Below are positions 1 to 11,240 of a DNA stretch of 64,000 nucleotides, piece after piece. The notes under the pieces were generated by a model. The model had not been told where the DNA came from, made no database searches, and saw nothing but the letters and a program-made list of their open reading frames with translations. Origin of the DNA: Calamus simplicifolius (taxonomy: Eukaryota > Streptophyta > Magnoliopsida > Arecales > Arecaceae); NCBI GenBank assembly GCA_900491605.1, contig UESW01004557.1, positions 1 to 64,000 on the forward strand, given 5' to 3'. A program made the translations under genes and the position numbers. How positions within the stretch are numbered: position 1 is the stretch's first letter; every line of letters starts with the position of its first letter.

Positions 1-455
1 TATGAGATGCAATAACTAATTAATTAATAATTTAAATAAAAAAATGACATATATAATCTATTTGATAAATAAATTATATTACGATTGGCTTGACAACCTG
101 CTTAACATATTTGATAAATAAATATTCTTGATCATCAAACTAGGTTTTAAAATCATAATGCCAGTGTGACAATCTCAAGCCAAACCCTGAGAATCTCCAC
201 CATGAGTGCTGAGATAAGGAAAAAGCAAATTTATCTCATTATAAATTTGGGATAACCCCAAATTTAAACCGAAAGAACCGAATAATCAGTAACGAAGATT
301 ATGACGTATAATTTCGCGTCTCACCATCACGAGATTCCCTCAACGCCAGCTTTATCATCGTTATATGTTATCTCTAAAGCCACTAAACATCCCGGCACCA
401 GCCACTGCAAGCCTTTGAGAAGGAAAAAAACAAAGACGGAAAGGAGAGGAAGGCG
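1..455 (+). other. Upstream/5' flank and leader of the TH1 gene
   Basis: AT-rich flank becoming purine-rich just before the start codon at 456. The last 40 bases read as a 5' leader without an earlier in-frame ATG close by. It should contain the promoter, but I could not pick a convincing TATA box, so no promoter is placed. Confidence 0.4.
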
Positions 456-3400
456 ATGGATAGGCTAAAGCTGCCAAGCAGAGCCCAAATCCAAGCTCCA
501 GAGGCCCTCGACCGGGTTAGAGGCGAAGGCCAGGGCCGGAAGATTTCAGAAGTTAACGACACCAGCGAAGCGTTGAAGCCTTTCATGGGGGTGAAGGTCC
601 GGCGAAGAGCCTCCCTCCAGCGGAACTGCAAAGGAGATTACCTCGACGTCCCCTCCAATCGTTACCTCTCTTCCATCTTAGCCAAGCGAGGTCGGCTTCC
701 CTCTCCCTCTAATCCTTGTTTGGTTTATCGTACTTTGTTTTGTTTATTTTTCATTTTTAATAAATCATGGATGCAGCTGAAAGATCGAACAATGGATCCA
801 GCAAAAAATTTCCTTTTCCAGAGTTTTTTTTTTTTTTTCTCTCTCTCTCTTCTCGTTCAAGAATTTTTACTTATATCTGGCGTTTTGGGATATTACCATG
901 GTTCTGGCTTCGGGAGTGCGGGGGCTTTTTTTGTTGGTCTTCTGAGTTTTAGGCTTTCACTGCAGCAGTGTTGCAATCTGAATATAAGCTCTGGTTACAT
1001 TTTCTTCTAAGGTGAAATGAAATTTAATTAATAACACAGTTTTAATTAATTAAATCCATGTAGAATTTAGGTGAGTAGCTTCTGCTTGTGATCTCCATGT
1101 GTGTCATTTATTGATTGTATTCGCCTGATTTCATGTTAATTTAGCATTGTTATTGAATTTGTGAAGTATTTGGATAGTATCACTTCATGAGATCTTGTTG
1201 GGCTCGTTGCCTTCCCTTTTCGCACAATAAGAAGAAGCATTGGGTTGTTTCAGGTCCAGGGTCAACCCTGGTATCCAGACAGGTTATCAGACCATTATAT
1301 CAACTTGTAGTAGAACCAAACTGCTGGTAAGTAGGCGTTCCTTGACATGAACTCGCCAGCAGGTTGACCATGAGAACCCAAATTTGTCCGGTCTACTCAT
1401 ATCAGATCAAAATGCAATGAAGAGAGCTAAATAGCTGAAAAGGAAACATATGAAATGAGGAATATCAAAGTAATGTGCGTGAAAATGTTGTATGTCATTG
1501 TTTTCCTACATTCCAATGTTTGATCTTCCTCTTAAAAAGAAGATACAAACAAAATGGCAACAACAATAAAGTCTCAATCCCAAATTAGTAGGGTCGGCTG
1601 CATGAATCATTTTTCTCTATTTTGATCGATATTGAAACATATTTTCCATAAGATGCAAACATTTAAATTTTTCTTGAATAGAAGATACACAAGCCTTTTT
1701 TTGAGAAAGAATGGACACAACTTGAAAAGGAGCAAATTAGTGCTGGTTTCATTATTACAGTAATGATCATGTTTAATGAGGGAATATTTAGTTCATTGAC
1801 TGAATCTTACAGATTCAGTATTTAATGACCATGTAGTTGGGAAAAGGCTTAAATGAGTTGAGTTGAGTTGAGTGTTTTAATGACCATCTACCAAACAAAA
1901 TATTTTGACGACCATGAAAGGCAAATCAAAGATCACATGAAATTTGCTTTGCATGTGGTTGTTTATACTACAGAAAGCTGACAAAGTTATTGCTCATGCC
2001 TGAAATAGTCTTCCATCTCTGCAGGTGAACAGAAAGTTGTGTTTTTTGGCAAAGTTTTAAAGTTTACGGAATCTGGAAAAATAAAGCATCGCATAATGTT
2101 GATCACAGAGCGTGCAATCTATATTGTTGATCCAGATGCTGATCTGTTGAAACGCCGTATAGCACTGGAAGCTGTTGATAAGATATGCCTTAGCAAGCTG
2201 AGTGATAACTTTTTCGCCATTATTGTTCCTAGTGAATATGACTGCCTTATGTCCAGCACGAGGAAAACGAAAATTGTTACTGTGCTTGTTGAAGCTACCA
2301 AGAATAGATCATCTGAATATGAGATTGGGGTGGTTTTCTCAAACAGGTATATATGGGCCTTCTCATTCCACACTTCCATTTTCTGACTTCAATATGCAAT
2401 TAAATTTCCATATGTGTCCATGTAGATATAAATATTTGTAATTTGAATGTCGACTAAGTCCTAGAATAGCCGACCCCATGTAGTTGAGAAAAGGCTTAGA
2501 TGAGTTGAGTAGAGTATGCAACCATGCTTTATTTTTCTTGAGAAAAGAAAATGAGAGGAGCAGCATGTTAAAACATAGCATGTTAGAATATTCAAACCAT
2601 ATCCATTTGCTTCATCAACACTTTATGTGTGCAAGAACATACAACATTTGAGTGCTACGCCATCCTTGCGTTGAAAGAATATAAGAATTGTCTGCATCAA
2701 TAATAATTCAGGAAAACATCTCCTATAACTTTATGTCAAATTTGAAAAAAAAAAATTCTGTTATTCTAGAATAATATTTCAAATACATAATCATTTCGCC
2801 ATATAGGCTGGCTGATCACATGGTATAGTTATTGTCAAAAACTATTTTCATGCTCTATTGGTATTGTTAAGCCTTCACCTGTCATACCTGGAGTGCACAT
2901 GTGGCGGTATAAGCACTTTTGTTACCCGCAAACAGCGAGTCAATAGATTGTCATGCAGCCTGAGCGGATATACACAAATATGTTATTTCTGGTTACCTCA
3001 CCATATCTTGTTCATGCTGTTATTTGGATTCCATATGAAATCATTATTTAACTCTCAGACTGATAATTGATCAAGGAATCCAATAATAAACTATTTCATA
3101 CTGATCACCATTGAAGTTGTATTATCACAATGATTGCTTTACAATTATTTATGGTTCTCATGGTTCCATTCAATGTTTAACATTTATTCGCATTTATCTT
3201 GTAAATTGTACATATATTTTTTAATTTTAAAGTGATTTTTGTTAAAAGTAAAAATAGTACAAAATTTCTCTTCACCTCTGTATGCTCACATAATTCAAAG
3301 TTTGTTGCTCAAGTGTCCTTTTTTCTAAATAAATTAGTGATATAGTTCCAGAAATCAAAGCTTCACAAGGGTGCATACACCACAAGTCTATGTTACTCCC

Positions 3401-4426
3401 CTACTTAGTGTGTTCCCCACCTCATTTCTTCTCCTAAAATGATTTATGTGACCTTGCCTTTTTATAAAATAATTGAGCTGATGTCTTCTATACTGCTACC
3501 CTTATTTGCTTTTAGCTGAAAAATGAATCCTTGCCTTGTTTAATTGCTTTCTATCTCAACTACTCAACTCAAGTCATCAAAGCCTTTTCTCAACAACATG
3601 GGGTTGGCTACATGAATCTGCTTCCTCCCCTCTGCTCTATTCAAGACTAAGTCGACATTCAATCGCTTTCTATCTATAATACTTAAATAGCTTCTATGGA
3701 AGGAAAAAAATTCTGTCATCAATAGTTCCAAAAAATTTTATATAGCAGCATAACCTTTCTCTTTATGTATATGATATTTAGGCAAACTAGTTTCATGATT
3801 TTTGAAGAAATTTGCAATAAATGGTTTTGGTTGTTCAACTTGTCACTTTTAACAATTTTAACCAAGTCAGATATTTTGTGCATACTTTAAAAGTAACAAG
3901 CACTGCCATCTTCCAGGCCTTAAGGTAGACAGGGAATGCGGAGTTTTCAGGATAATTTGATGGTTAGTCATGAAATAGAGAATCAAATGATAATGAATTT
4001 GGATTTATTAAGATGATCCCAAAAAGTTGGGATTGGGCTTGATGGTCATGATTTTTTCATAAAAGAAATAAATGATTTTCAACCTTGTCATGTTGCCGTT
4101 AAACCTGTTGCTGTTCATTGGTTCATTGAACATTGTTTTGCTGAAAGCATTGGAAGTTCATCTTTGATGTCATTAGTTTCTCCTTGTCTCTTTAGCTGTG
4201 CAGAGTCAGAAAAATAATTCTTTATTTTATAACATATACTGAAGTTTGTGTTTATCTTTAAACATAACAAGTTGGTTCGGGCCTTTTTTTTCTTTGTCCA
4301 TAAAATTACAATCTCAACAGAGGCATCTTATCCATCTTCTCAAAGCTTGCTTCCAAATTTTGAATTCCATCACACATCTACCAGTTCAAATAACTGAATG
4401 TAAACCTATAAATCTCTTAAGGATTA

Positions 4427-4460
<34 letters not shown>

Positions 4461-4950
4461 GTTGTGGTGGAACTTCCTTGTTTAGCTAGCATAAGAAGAT
4501 TATTTTCCTTTGCTCATTTTAGTTGCTGTGCAATGGCAGGTTTGATTACCGTGCTTCTGCTAACATGGTGAAGGAAGTTCATTTTGAGGAAGTAGAAGGT
4601 ACTTTTTGCATTATCTATATCCTTTGGCAGTGCATTAGGTTTATTGAGGCAACATATGTGACTTGTACTGCAACAGTCCTATCAAAGCCTATCTTTGTGT
4701 TAAAAGGCAAGCAAGGCATGTTGCCCCATAGTTGACAGTATTCATAAGAGAGGTGTCAGACTCTCGGCCCTGGTTGGTCCAACCAAGCTCCGAATTATAT
4801 AAGCTGCTTTCTGTATTCATGCTTCAATGTGCAGCTCACATTTTGCTCCTCGAACCTACAGCCCAATCTCATTGCTTGTGTTTCTAACATCACTGATACT
4901 TAATTTCTGCAGGGGGCGTTAAGACAAGGATTGAAAAGAAGAAAAGTTGA
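456..4950 (+). CDS. Stand-alone myosin-I tail (TH1) domain protein, 4 exons
   Basis: Exons 456-690, 2025-2346, 4540-4598 and 4913-4950 join at GT-AG borders with matching phases (1, 2, 1) and total 654 bases, giving 217 residues plus TGA. About 25 variable residues are followed by a myosin TH1 domain: a basic start (VKVRRRASLQRN), the KGDYLD motif, then a beta-rich PH-like core with VVFFGKVLKF, KIKHRIMLITERAIYIVD, LKRRIALEAVDKI and SDNFFAIIVPSEYD, and a basic C-terminus ending EKKKS. TH1 domains of class I myosins bind acidic phospholipids; plants have no class I myosin motor, and none is encoded here. The likely role is membrane or phosphoinositide binding (inference). Introns 1 and 2 are long (about 1.3 and 2.2 kb) and contain LINE tails. 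No frame damage is seen, so it is probably functional. Family call is strong; cellular role unknown. Confidence 0.88.
1560..1650 (-). repeat. RTE-LINE-like 3' end fragment, minus strand
   Basis: Contains GTCTCAATCCCAAATTAGT and GGTCGGCTGCATGAATC, the reverse complement of a 3' end sequence common to plant RTE-type LINEs. It lies in intron 1 of the TH1 gene and is degenerate. Confidence 0.5.
1821..1887 (+). mobile_element. Tiny 5'-truncated RTE LINE tail with 12-bp target duplication
   Basis: About 43 bases of an RTE-LINE 3' end (GTAGTTGGGAAAAGGCTT followed by TTGAG repeats) sit between two exact copies of TTTAATGACCAT at 1821-1832 and 1876-1887. It lies in intron 1 of the TH1 gene. Target-primed reverse transcription with extreme 5' truncation explains the structure. 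The same tail ends the longer LINE remnant near 40.07 kb. Confidence 0.75.
2428..2516 (+). repeat. RTE LINE 3' terminal fragment in intron 2
   Basis: Matches the end of the LINE remnant near 39.96-40.08 kb: the same ATAAATATTTGTAATTT block, the CCATGTAGTTG block and a GATGAGTTGAG tail, with point changes. Sits about 80 bases inside intron 2 of the TH1 gene. Confidence 0.7.
3540..3675 (-). repeat. RTE LINE 3' terminal fragment, minus strand
   Basis: Reverse complement of the same tail: CTCAACT repeats, AGCCTTTTCTCAACAACATG, GGTTGGCTACATGAATC and GACTAAGTCGACATTCAA. It lies in intron 2 of the TH1 gene. Together with the plus-strand copy at 2.43-2.52 kb it forms an inverted pair inside one intron. 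Confidence 0.65.
4431..4458 (+). repeat. (CT)14 microsatellite
   Basis: Uninterrupted CT dinucleotide run about 80 bases upstream of exon 3 of the TH1 gene, in the pyrimidine-rich end of intron 2. Likely length-polymorphic. Confidence 0.95.
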
Positions 4951-5115
4951 GGACAACTGGATGTGGTTTGCACTCTCAGAGCACCCTTTGTCCTGTAAGA
5001 AAGGTTTCTCCAGAACTTACCTTTCCCTGCCATCAGTGTATTGCATTGCAAATATCCTGTCTGTGTCAATCTTTAGTGCTAAAGCAATAGCTACAATGTA
5101 AAATATGAATGTATA
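4951..5115 (+). other. Probable 3' UTR of the TH1 gene
   Basis: Follows the TGA at 4948-4950. A/T-rich candidates for a plant polyadenylation element (AATGTAAAATATGAATGTA) lie near 5095-5112. The end point is a guess. Confidence 0.4.
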
Positions 5116-5394
5116 AAGATTTTACAGAACTTATGTTTATAAAAAAAATTTAAGTTACTGCACTAACTCAGACATCTGGCCAGTCATGCCTCCATGCTTC
5201 TATTGTCTTGGCTGATTGGGATATGTTTGCCTGTTTTTAGTCTGTTTTTAGTCCAGCCCACTGCGTACTGGCTAATACTCAACCTTTTATCCTCAATTCC
5301 CCTTCTTCCTCTCTCTTCTCCCTCATCTTAGCCCATTCAAGATCTTATATCTTCAAGCATTCGTCATATCATACAATTCATCTTTTGTGAAAGT

Positions 5395-7000
5395 GAAACG
5401 GTAAGGGCCCAGATTGGACCGGCCCACCAATTCCAGGCCCAAAGTGGGCTGGCCCAATCCTATCCACGCACTCCTCCCCTGCCCAAGCCTCGAGTATAAA
5501 AAAATAAGAGGGGGTGGGTGGCCTAGGGCTTCTTAGCGCCACCAGAAAAAGAGAGAGAAGAAAGAAAGAAAGAAAAGCAAAGCCCTCTGGTCAGGAAAGA
5601 GAAGTAAGTTCCTAGGGAAAGGAGAGGCCAAAAGATAAAGAGAGAGAAAGAAGAGAAAAATTCTGCCGTTGGGGTATCGTTGGATGTCAAGAAAGAGAAG
5701 TAAGTTCTTACGGGTCATTAACGGTGGAATTGAAAGAAGGCACAGATGGTGGCCATGGTGAGGGAATCAAGAAAAAAAAAAAGAAGAGGAGGATGAGTGC
5801 TCGGATTGCGGCGCAAACCCAATGATGGATTCTAGAAGAAAAATTAATTTTTATTTTTTATTAATTAAAGTTTATTTTTGTTAATTAAATAAAATATATG
5901 TGAATTGTATCATTGGAAAGGCCCAACCAGTGTAATAGGGCGGAGTTAAATTCGAGTCGTTAGTGATGGGTTGTTAGCCAAATTGTAAAGTAAGAATTTT
6001 TTACATAAAATTTTATCAGTATTGTATAAATAATAATTACTTGATTTTTGGTGATTTATGTTTGGATGAATTATGGATTTTGTGTTATTTTCTGATTTTT
6101 GGTTTAATTGATGAATGTTGTTTAATTATGACTTATGAAATTTTTTTATTCAAAATCGTACAAAGTTTCAATTTAGTTGATTATTTTCGAGATAATTATG
6201 TGATGTGATTATAAACTATCAAAAAAAATTTAAAGAAGCATGAATATTTTTATTTGATTGCATTCATATGTTGTCGGTCATGGTTGAGTTAAGATGCATT
6301 AATATGCATGCCATATATGGTTGTGATGTATGAGTGCATGAGGGTTAATGCTTAGGCTGGCCATGTGAGAGCCCCGCTACATGCTTGAAATGTGGTAGTT
6401 TTGCCCATTACAGGTTGGAGTGTGACATTGTGGGCTCCATCACAAGTCAAAAATGTGGTAGAAATGTGGTAGAGGTCACATGCTGGAGTGTGACATTGTA
6501 GGTACCCTGCCATAGGCTGAAACGTAATTACGGTAGTCTAGAGCTGAAAACCATGTGGAATTGGATCCAATGTATGACTGGTTGGGTCTGAAGTAATTGG
6601 ATGTGTGTTACATAATTGCATGATGGTATCTACATTTATTAGTTTGATAGTTTGGTTTTACATAATTATGTATTTATGCCATAAAGATTATATATTAAAT
6701 TGCTATGTAAGAAGTTGAATTTTATGTAAGGGATTCTTACGGGACTGTTGAGCTCATTATATCCGTTGAAATTTTTTTTTACAGGTTGAGGTGATTAATT
6801 TGATGGATGGAATGGAGTGACGTTGCATCTATTGCAATTAGTTAGATATATATAAATTTTATTTTAATAAATTTCTAAAGATTGTATAATGAACTTATGA
6901 GTTGAAGTTTCTATTTCTCTCAATGATAAATTTTTTGTGGAATGTAGTATGAATTATTTATATCAGGCATTGCATGGTCTTTAGGGCTTGCCTTAGTTCA
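5395..7000 (+). mobile_element. Probable solo or truncated LTR
   Basis: Begins near TGTGAAAGTGAAACGG, with a TATA motif (TATAAAAAAATAAG) near 5497, a purine-rich leader, internal imperfect repeats around 6340-6540 (TGTGACATTGTGGGCTCC and variants) and TTCTTACGGGACTGTTGAGC near 6731. This layout resembles long LTRs of plant gypsy elements (Del/Tekay-like). No gag or pol follows and I did not find a target duplication, so the borders are approximate. An expressed non-coding locus is the alternative. Confidence 0.4.
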
Positions 7001-8389
7001 TGTGGCCGAATCAGATGGTGAAGCTTTTTGTTCTGTTTCCTTTATGTTCACTTTTGAGACTTTGATTTCTATGACCATTAGTTTTGAAACTGTTTGGAAA
7101 TTATCTTGTCAAGTTAAGCTTCAGATGCAAACTTCCTTCAAGTTTCGAATTGAGTGTTCCAGAGGTGTACGCGGATTTAGTTACAAAGGTTATACATGTG
7201 ATGTGTCGTTGTGCCACTAGGCTAAAGATAGCCATTTTGCTTGAGCTGATAAAGAAAAAAATGATGCAGTGTCGTACTTTGGGACCTTGTGCTGCATTAC
7301 AGATGAAGCATCACATAGGTTCTCGCAAAGCCACCATCTTAACGGCCGAGCTTTTTTGCCGAATTAACTAGTCAAATTAATTTGATAGTGAAGTTAAATC
7401 AAATAATTTAAAAATTTAAGTAAAAATTAATTGATAACATATGAACTTGAATCATGATCACTTGAGTCATAAGCACATAGCATATTCCTTTTTTATCGAA
7501 TCTATTTTCGAGTCTAATGGTTAATACGGATGGGCTCTACGTTATTATGGAACTCAATCATCATCCTATGAATAATTCTTCATAATCGAACTTTATCATC
7601 ATCATCACAGGAATAATTCTTCATAATCAAACTTTATCATTATTTATGAGTACTTTTTTTTTTTATATGCACTAAACTTTTACATACTCAGATCGACTTT
7701 GATACTATTTGTAATGTTCTATGCTCACTTGCTAGTCCAACTAATTTGCTAGCAACACGAAGTTAATTGGTAGTCAGCAGATAGACTTTATAAGTATATA
7801 ATAATTTTTTTAATCTAATATAAGATTATTTTTAAAGTATTATAATTTTTTTTAATCTAAACTTTTAAATTAAATCAAACAAAACCTTTTCATTTAAGAA
7901 ACAAATAAATAAATAAAACCACAAGTTGTTCCACCTGGAAACTCAACACAACCCAAGTAGCCTTTTCGGCTCACCATCTTGCACCTGCCTCCCATTCACC
8001 AATGTGAACAGAAAGGAACTTAAAAGGAAATGAGCCGGACCTTCGACGAGTACCACAAATCTTGCCAACATCACCGGTGGCGGCCGCTGCACTACTGCAG
8101 GTCACACCATGACCATGAGGCTCGTGGCCGTCTACATCATGTCAAACGTTATTCTAAACCTTGTAAATAGCTTTATTATATGACCACCTCCGAAGGCTTA
8201 CAAGGGAACGATGACGGTAGAACCCCCGCTGCAGGGATGTTTATGAGGATCTAGTTGGCATGTTTTTAGTTTTATGTAGAAAATTTTTTAAGTATTTAAA
8301 TAATTTTAAAAATAAATAATATTGTACTATTAGTTTTTAAGTGAGTTGGAGTAGATTCAGCTTATAGTCTATGCATAGTAAAGTATATG
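7001..8389. other. No gene recognised; AT-rich repeat debris
   Basis: Open frames here are short, lack homology that I recognise and have no splice support. A block near 7690-7760 (CTTTGATACTATTTGTAATG) looks like an LTR-derived repeat. A GC-richer patch at 8040-8230 shows nothing assignable. Confidence 0.4.
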
Positions 8390-8450
8390 GCGTTTGGGTT
8401 CATTTAAGATTAACTCATGTGCGTTTGGGTTCATTTAAGATTAACTCATG
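8390..8450. repeat. 31-bp tandem duplication
   Basis: Two identical 30-base copies (8390-8419 and 8421-8450), each starting GCGTTTGGGTTCATTTAAG, separated by one T. Confidence 0.9.
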
Positions 8451-9009
8451 GATGGATTATAATGTATGATTGAATTTAATTGTATTTATTTGGATCTTAG
8501 TTAAACAAGAATACCAAGACTCAATGAGAAGAAATTTATTTTAGCATGTATTTAATCCTCATATTAATTAGGAATGAGCAACATGTTAGATAATCCAAGA
8601 ATCAATACAAATCCGATTTGACTAGCTTGTTAAGACTAGTTGGTTCAGTTTCAAGTGTCATATCTCAATTTCAAATGGTTTCTCAAATCTGATCGAAAAA
8701 CTAATCTTAATCTTTTTTTAGAAAAAAAATATAGGCTCAGCTTATAATGTAGCCTATGTATAGCAAGTTATATTGTTTTTGCCTTAACATGATTTGCTGT
8801 TACGGTATGTTTTCGTCTTAACATGGACTTTTTACGATAAAATTTTTATCATAATATAATTTTAAAATATTATTTAAAATAGTTAGACTGTGTAGGGATG
8901 ATATTATTCGTCGTAATATTTTAGTTATTACAACAAAAATATTTTCATCGTAATAAATTATTATGATATTAACTTATTACAAAGAAATTTTTTTTTGCTA
9001 TTTTCTTAG

Positions 9010-9392
9010 TAATAAATTATTATGGCAAATTAAGGACTTATTGTGGTGAAAGAATCACCATAATAAGTCATTTTTCTTGTAGTTTAATCAGTTAAACTTG
9101 GTTAGAGTGTAAGCAAGAAGTCATGTTATCATATTTTTAATATCATATTAATTATGTGTCAAAAATATCATCTTCTTGATTATTCTTTTTGCTAAAATCA
9201 TAAATTATTACGATAAATTAAGGACTTATTGCGGTGAAAAGAATCACCACAATAAGCCATTTTTCTTGTAGTTTAATCAGTTAAACTTGGTTAGAGTGTA
9301 AGCAAGAAAGTCATGTTATCATATTTTTAATATCATATTAATTATGTGTCAAAAATATCATCTTCTCGATTATTCTTTTGATAAAATCATAA
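9010..9392. repeat. Two-copy tandem repeat, period about 188 bp
   Basis: The segment containing TAAATTATTATGGC, TAAGGACTTATT, TTTTTCTTGTAGTTTAATC and ATATCATCTTCTTGATTATT is repeated once with a shift of 188 bases and a few changes. A CACTA-like terminal motif (TTTTTCTTGTAGT) occurs in each copy, so the unit may derive from a decayed CACTA relative; no second terminus was found. Confidence 0.85.
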
Positions 9393-9567
9393 ATTGTTAC
9401 AATGGTTTTATCTTCTATACGCATTTTATTTTTATAATAATAACCTTTTACTATATGAATATAGCATCATTGTACTTGGTACCATTTAAGATTTTGATGC
9501 AAGCGCTCATAAGAGTAAGATCTTATTATATTATGATAATTTATATATGTGAGTACCCAAGAGGTTG

Positions 9568-10043
9568 GGAGCTTCTATTTATACAGTAAAAATTACTTTC
9601 TATACCTCCAATTTTTTTAAAAAATTTAATTTTCTAAACTACCCTTAAAACCCTTGCCCTTCCTCCCTCATTCGATTCAACGCCACCCCCCCTCGACTTT
9701 CCCTCTCCCCATTCGCTTCGACAGCTCCCCTCGTCTTCCCCCTCCCGCTCCGATGCTCCTCCTCGGCCCAGTCGCTTCGGCTCCCCTGGTATCAGGGCAA
9801 GGGAAAGTCAGGGAGAGGGTTCGGTGCCCAAAAAGGGCTGTCGAAGCAAACGAAGGAGGGGGGTGCTGGAGCAAACAGGGGAGAGGGGGAAGCTAGGGGG
9901 CCGCTGGAGGGAACGAGGGTGCCAGAGCGAACGGCGGAGGGGAGGGAGGATGAGGCTTTTAAGGATAGTTTAAAAAATTAATTTTTTTAAAAAATTTGTG
10001 GGTGTAGAGCGTAATTTTTGTGGTGTAAATAGAAGTTCCCCTG
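9568..10043. mobile_element. Mutator-like element with GC-rich core (possible Pack-MULE)
   Basis: The left end (GGAGCTTCTATTTATAC) and the reverse complement of the right end (GGAACTTCTATTTACAC) form terminal inverted repeats that continue into matching AT-rich subterminal sequence. Imperfect 9-bp flanks (AAGAGGTTG and TGGAGGTTG) fit the target size of Mutator-like elements. The interior (about 9650-9945) is sharply GC- and proline-codon-rich, like a captured 5' exon. Its open frames show no domain that I recognise and no transposase is present. Confidence 0.55.
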
Positions 10044-10291
10044 GAGGTTGTATAGGATAAGAAATTTAGTTTGTATTTTTTAATAATAATTTTTTGTTTT
10101 TATTTTTATAAATATAAAAATATTTATAAAGACCTATTCGGTGAATGGAGAGAAACCGATGTTAAGATGTCGCTTAACCGAATTAACCACGCTGGCAAAT
10201 GCCCCCGTCTCGAAGGAAGTCACGCCTTCCCCCTCTTTGAATTCCCTTCCCTCCGAAGCCCGCTCTTCGGATTTGTCTCCTCCCCTCCAAT
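10044..10291. other. Unassigned segment with block repeated at 11.06 kb
   Basis: Contains a pyrimidine-rich block (about 10215-10262: CCTTCCCCCTCTTTGAATTC, CCGAAGCCCGCTCTTC) that recurs, slightly changed, at about 11063-11105. It resembles a 5' leader, but no gene could be attached to it. Confidence 0.4.
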
Positions 10292-10978
10292 TAGGGGTGC
10301 AACTTGGGCCGGGTTCAATCCGAACCCGGCCCGCCGAACCCGATTTATAGTAGTATTTAAACTCATGTTTGTCCAACCTAAATTCGAAAGACCCAGGTTT
10401 AATCCGGCCCGATTTGTAATTGATCCGAGTACGGGTTGACCGCAATCCTAACCCAAGATAACCTGAACTCGAGGGTTACCAGAATGAGAGTAGCTTATCG
10501 GTACAAGGTTTTTGGGGCATTGAGGGCATCAGTCGGGTCGGACGAGATGGCCAACTTGAGGACGAGGAGAGCAAGGCTATCGGTCACAGGCAAGGAAAAG
10601 AAGGACAAACATAAAGGCGAGTATGCACATTTCGTTTCACTTTCCGCTTTTTTCTCTTCTTTGTTTACGGCACCTAGTTCTTCTTTATTTCGGATAAGGC
10701 TTTTTTTTAATACAATGTTAAAGCCCTGAGTCCAGCTAGAATTTTTTTTTTTTGTTTTTAGAATTTAGAATTTGATGTTTATTGACTTTAAAAAATATTT
10801 TATTTTATTTTTTATCAACCTGAATTTCAATCAAAAATTTAATTTAAACTTAATTTTTTAAAAATAAAAATAAAAATAAAATTTTATAAATAAGATTAGA
10901 GTTAGAATTATGACTGATATTTTTCAAATAGAACTAGAGTTAGGGTTGAGGTAAACTGAGTTTCGAGCTGCACCCCTA
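10292..10978. mobile_element. hAT-like non-autonomous element
   Basis: Termini TAGGGGTGCAAC and AGCTGCACCCCTA are inverted repeats, flanked by near-identical 8-bp sites CCTCCAAT (10284-10291) and CCTCCAAC (10979-10986). The 8-bp target and AGGGGTGCA ends fit hAT transposons. The 687-base interior has no transposase, so it would depend on a source element elsewhere. Confidence 0.7.
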
Positions 10979-11240
10979 CCTCCAACTCCTATTCCTCTTC
11001 GTTGCCTCCTCTAGGGCAGCCTAGGTTTCTAATAGCTTACGTCGGCCGGCGTCCCTTACACCTTCCCCTTTTGAATTCCTTCTCCTCCGAAGCCCGCTCT
11101 TCCCTTTTCCCTCCTTTCCCCCACGTTCTCTTTGCTCCCTCCACTGGATTGGCCTAGGTTTTGCTACCTTGCATTGGTCTTCCCCCAAAAAAGGTTTGAT
11201 CTTAACCCATCTCTTTCTAGATCTCTTTTACTTAACCTAT
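10979..11240. other. Unassigned C/T-rich host segment
   Basis: Pyrimidine-rich sequence between the hAT-like element and the LTR element. It would have been continuous with 17931 onward before the LTR insertion (CCTAT target). It looks like leader or intron of an unknown gene; no ORF is supported. Confidence 0.35.

Noticed and set aside
4010..4050. Possible further LINE tail (CCCAAAAAGTTGGGATTGGG)
   Set aside because: Resembles a plant LINE 3' end but too short, without target duplication, to call.
7002..7371. Two overlapping ORFs of 72 and 95 residues
   Set aside because: No domain or splice evidence, AT-rich surroundings and composition typical of chance frames.
10071..10729. ORFs of about 100-120 residues across the hAT-like element
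   Set aside because: They cross the inferred transposon border and have no conserved domain.
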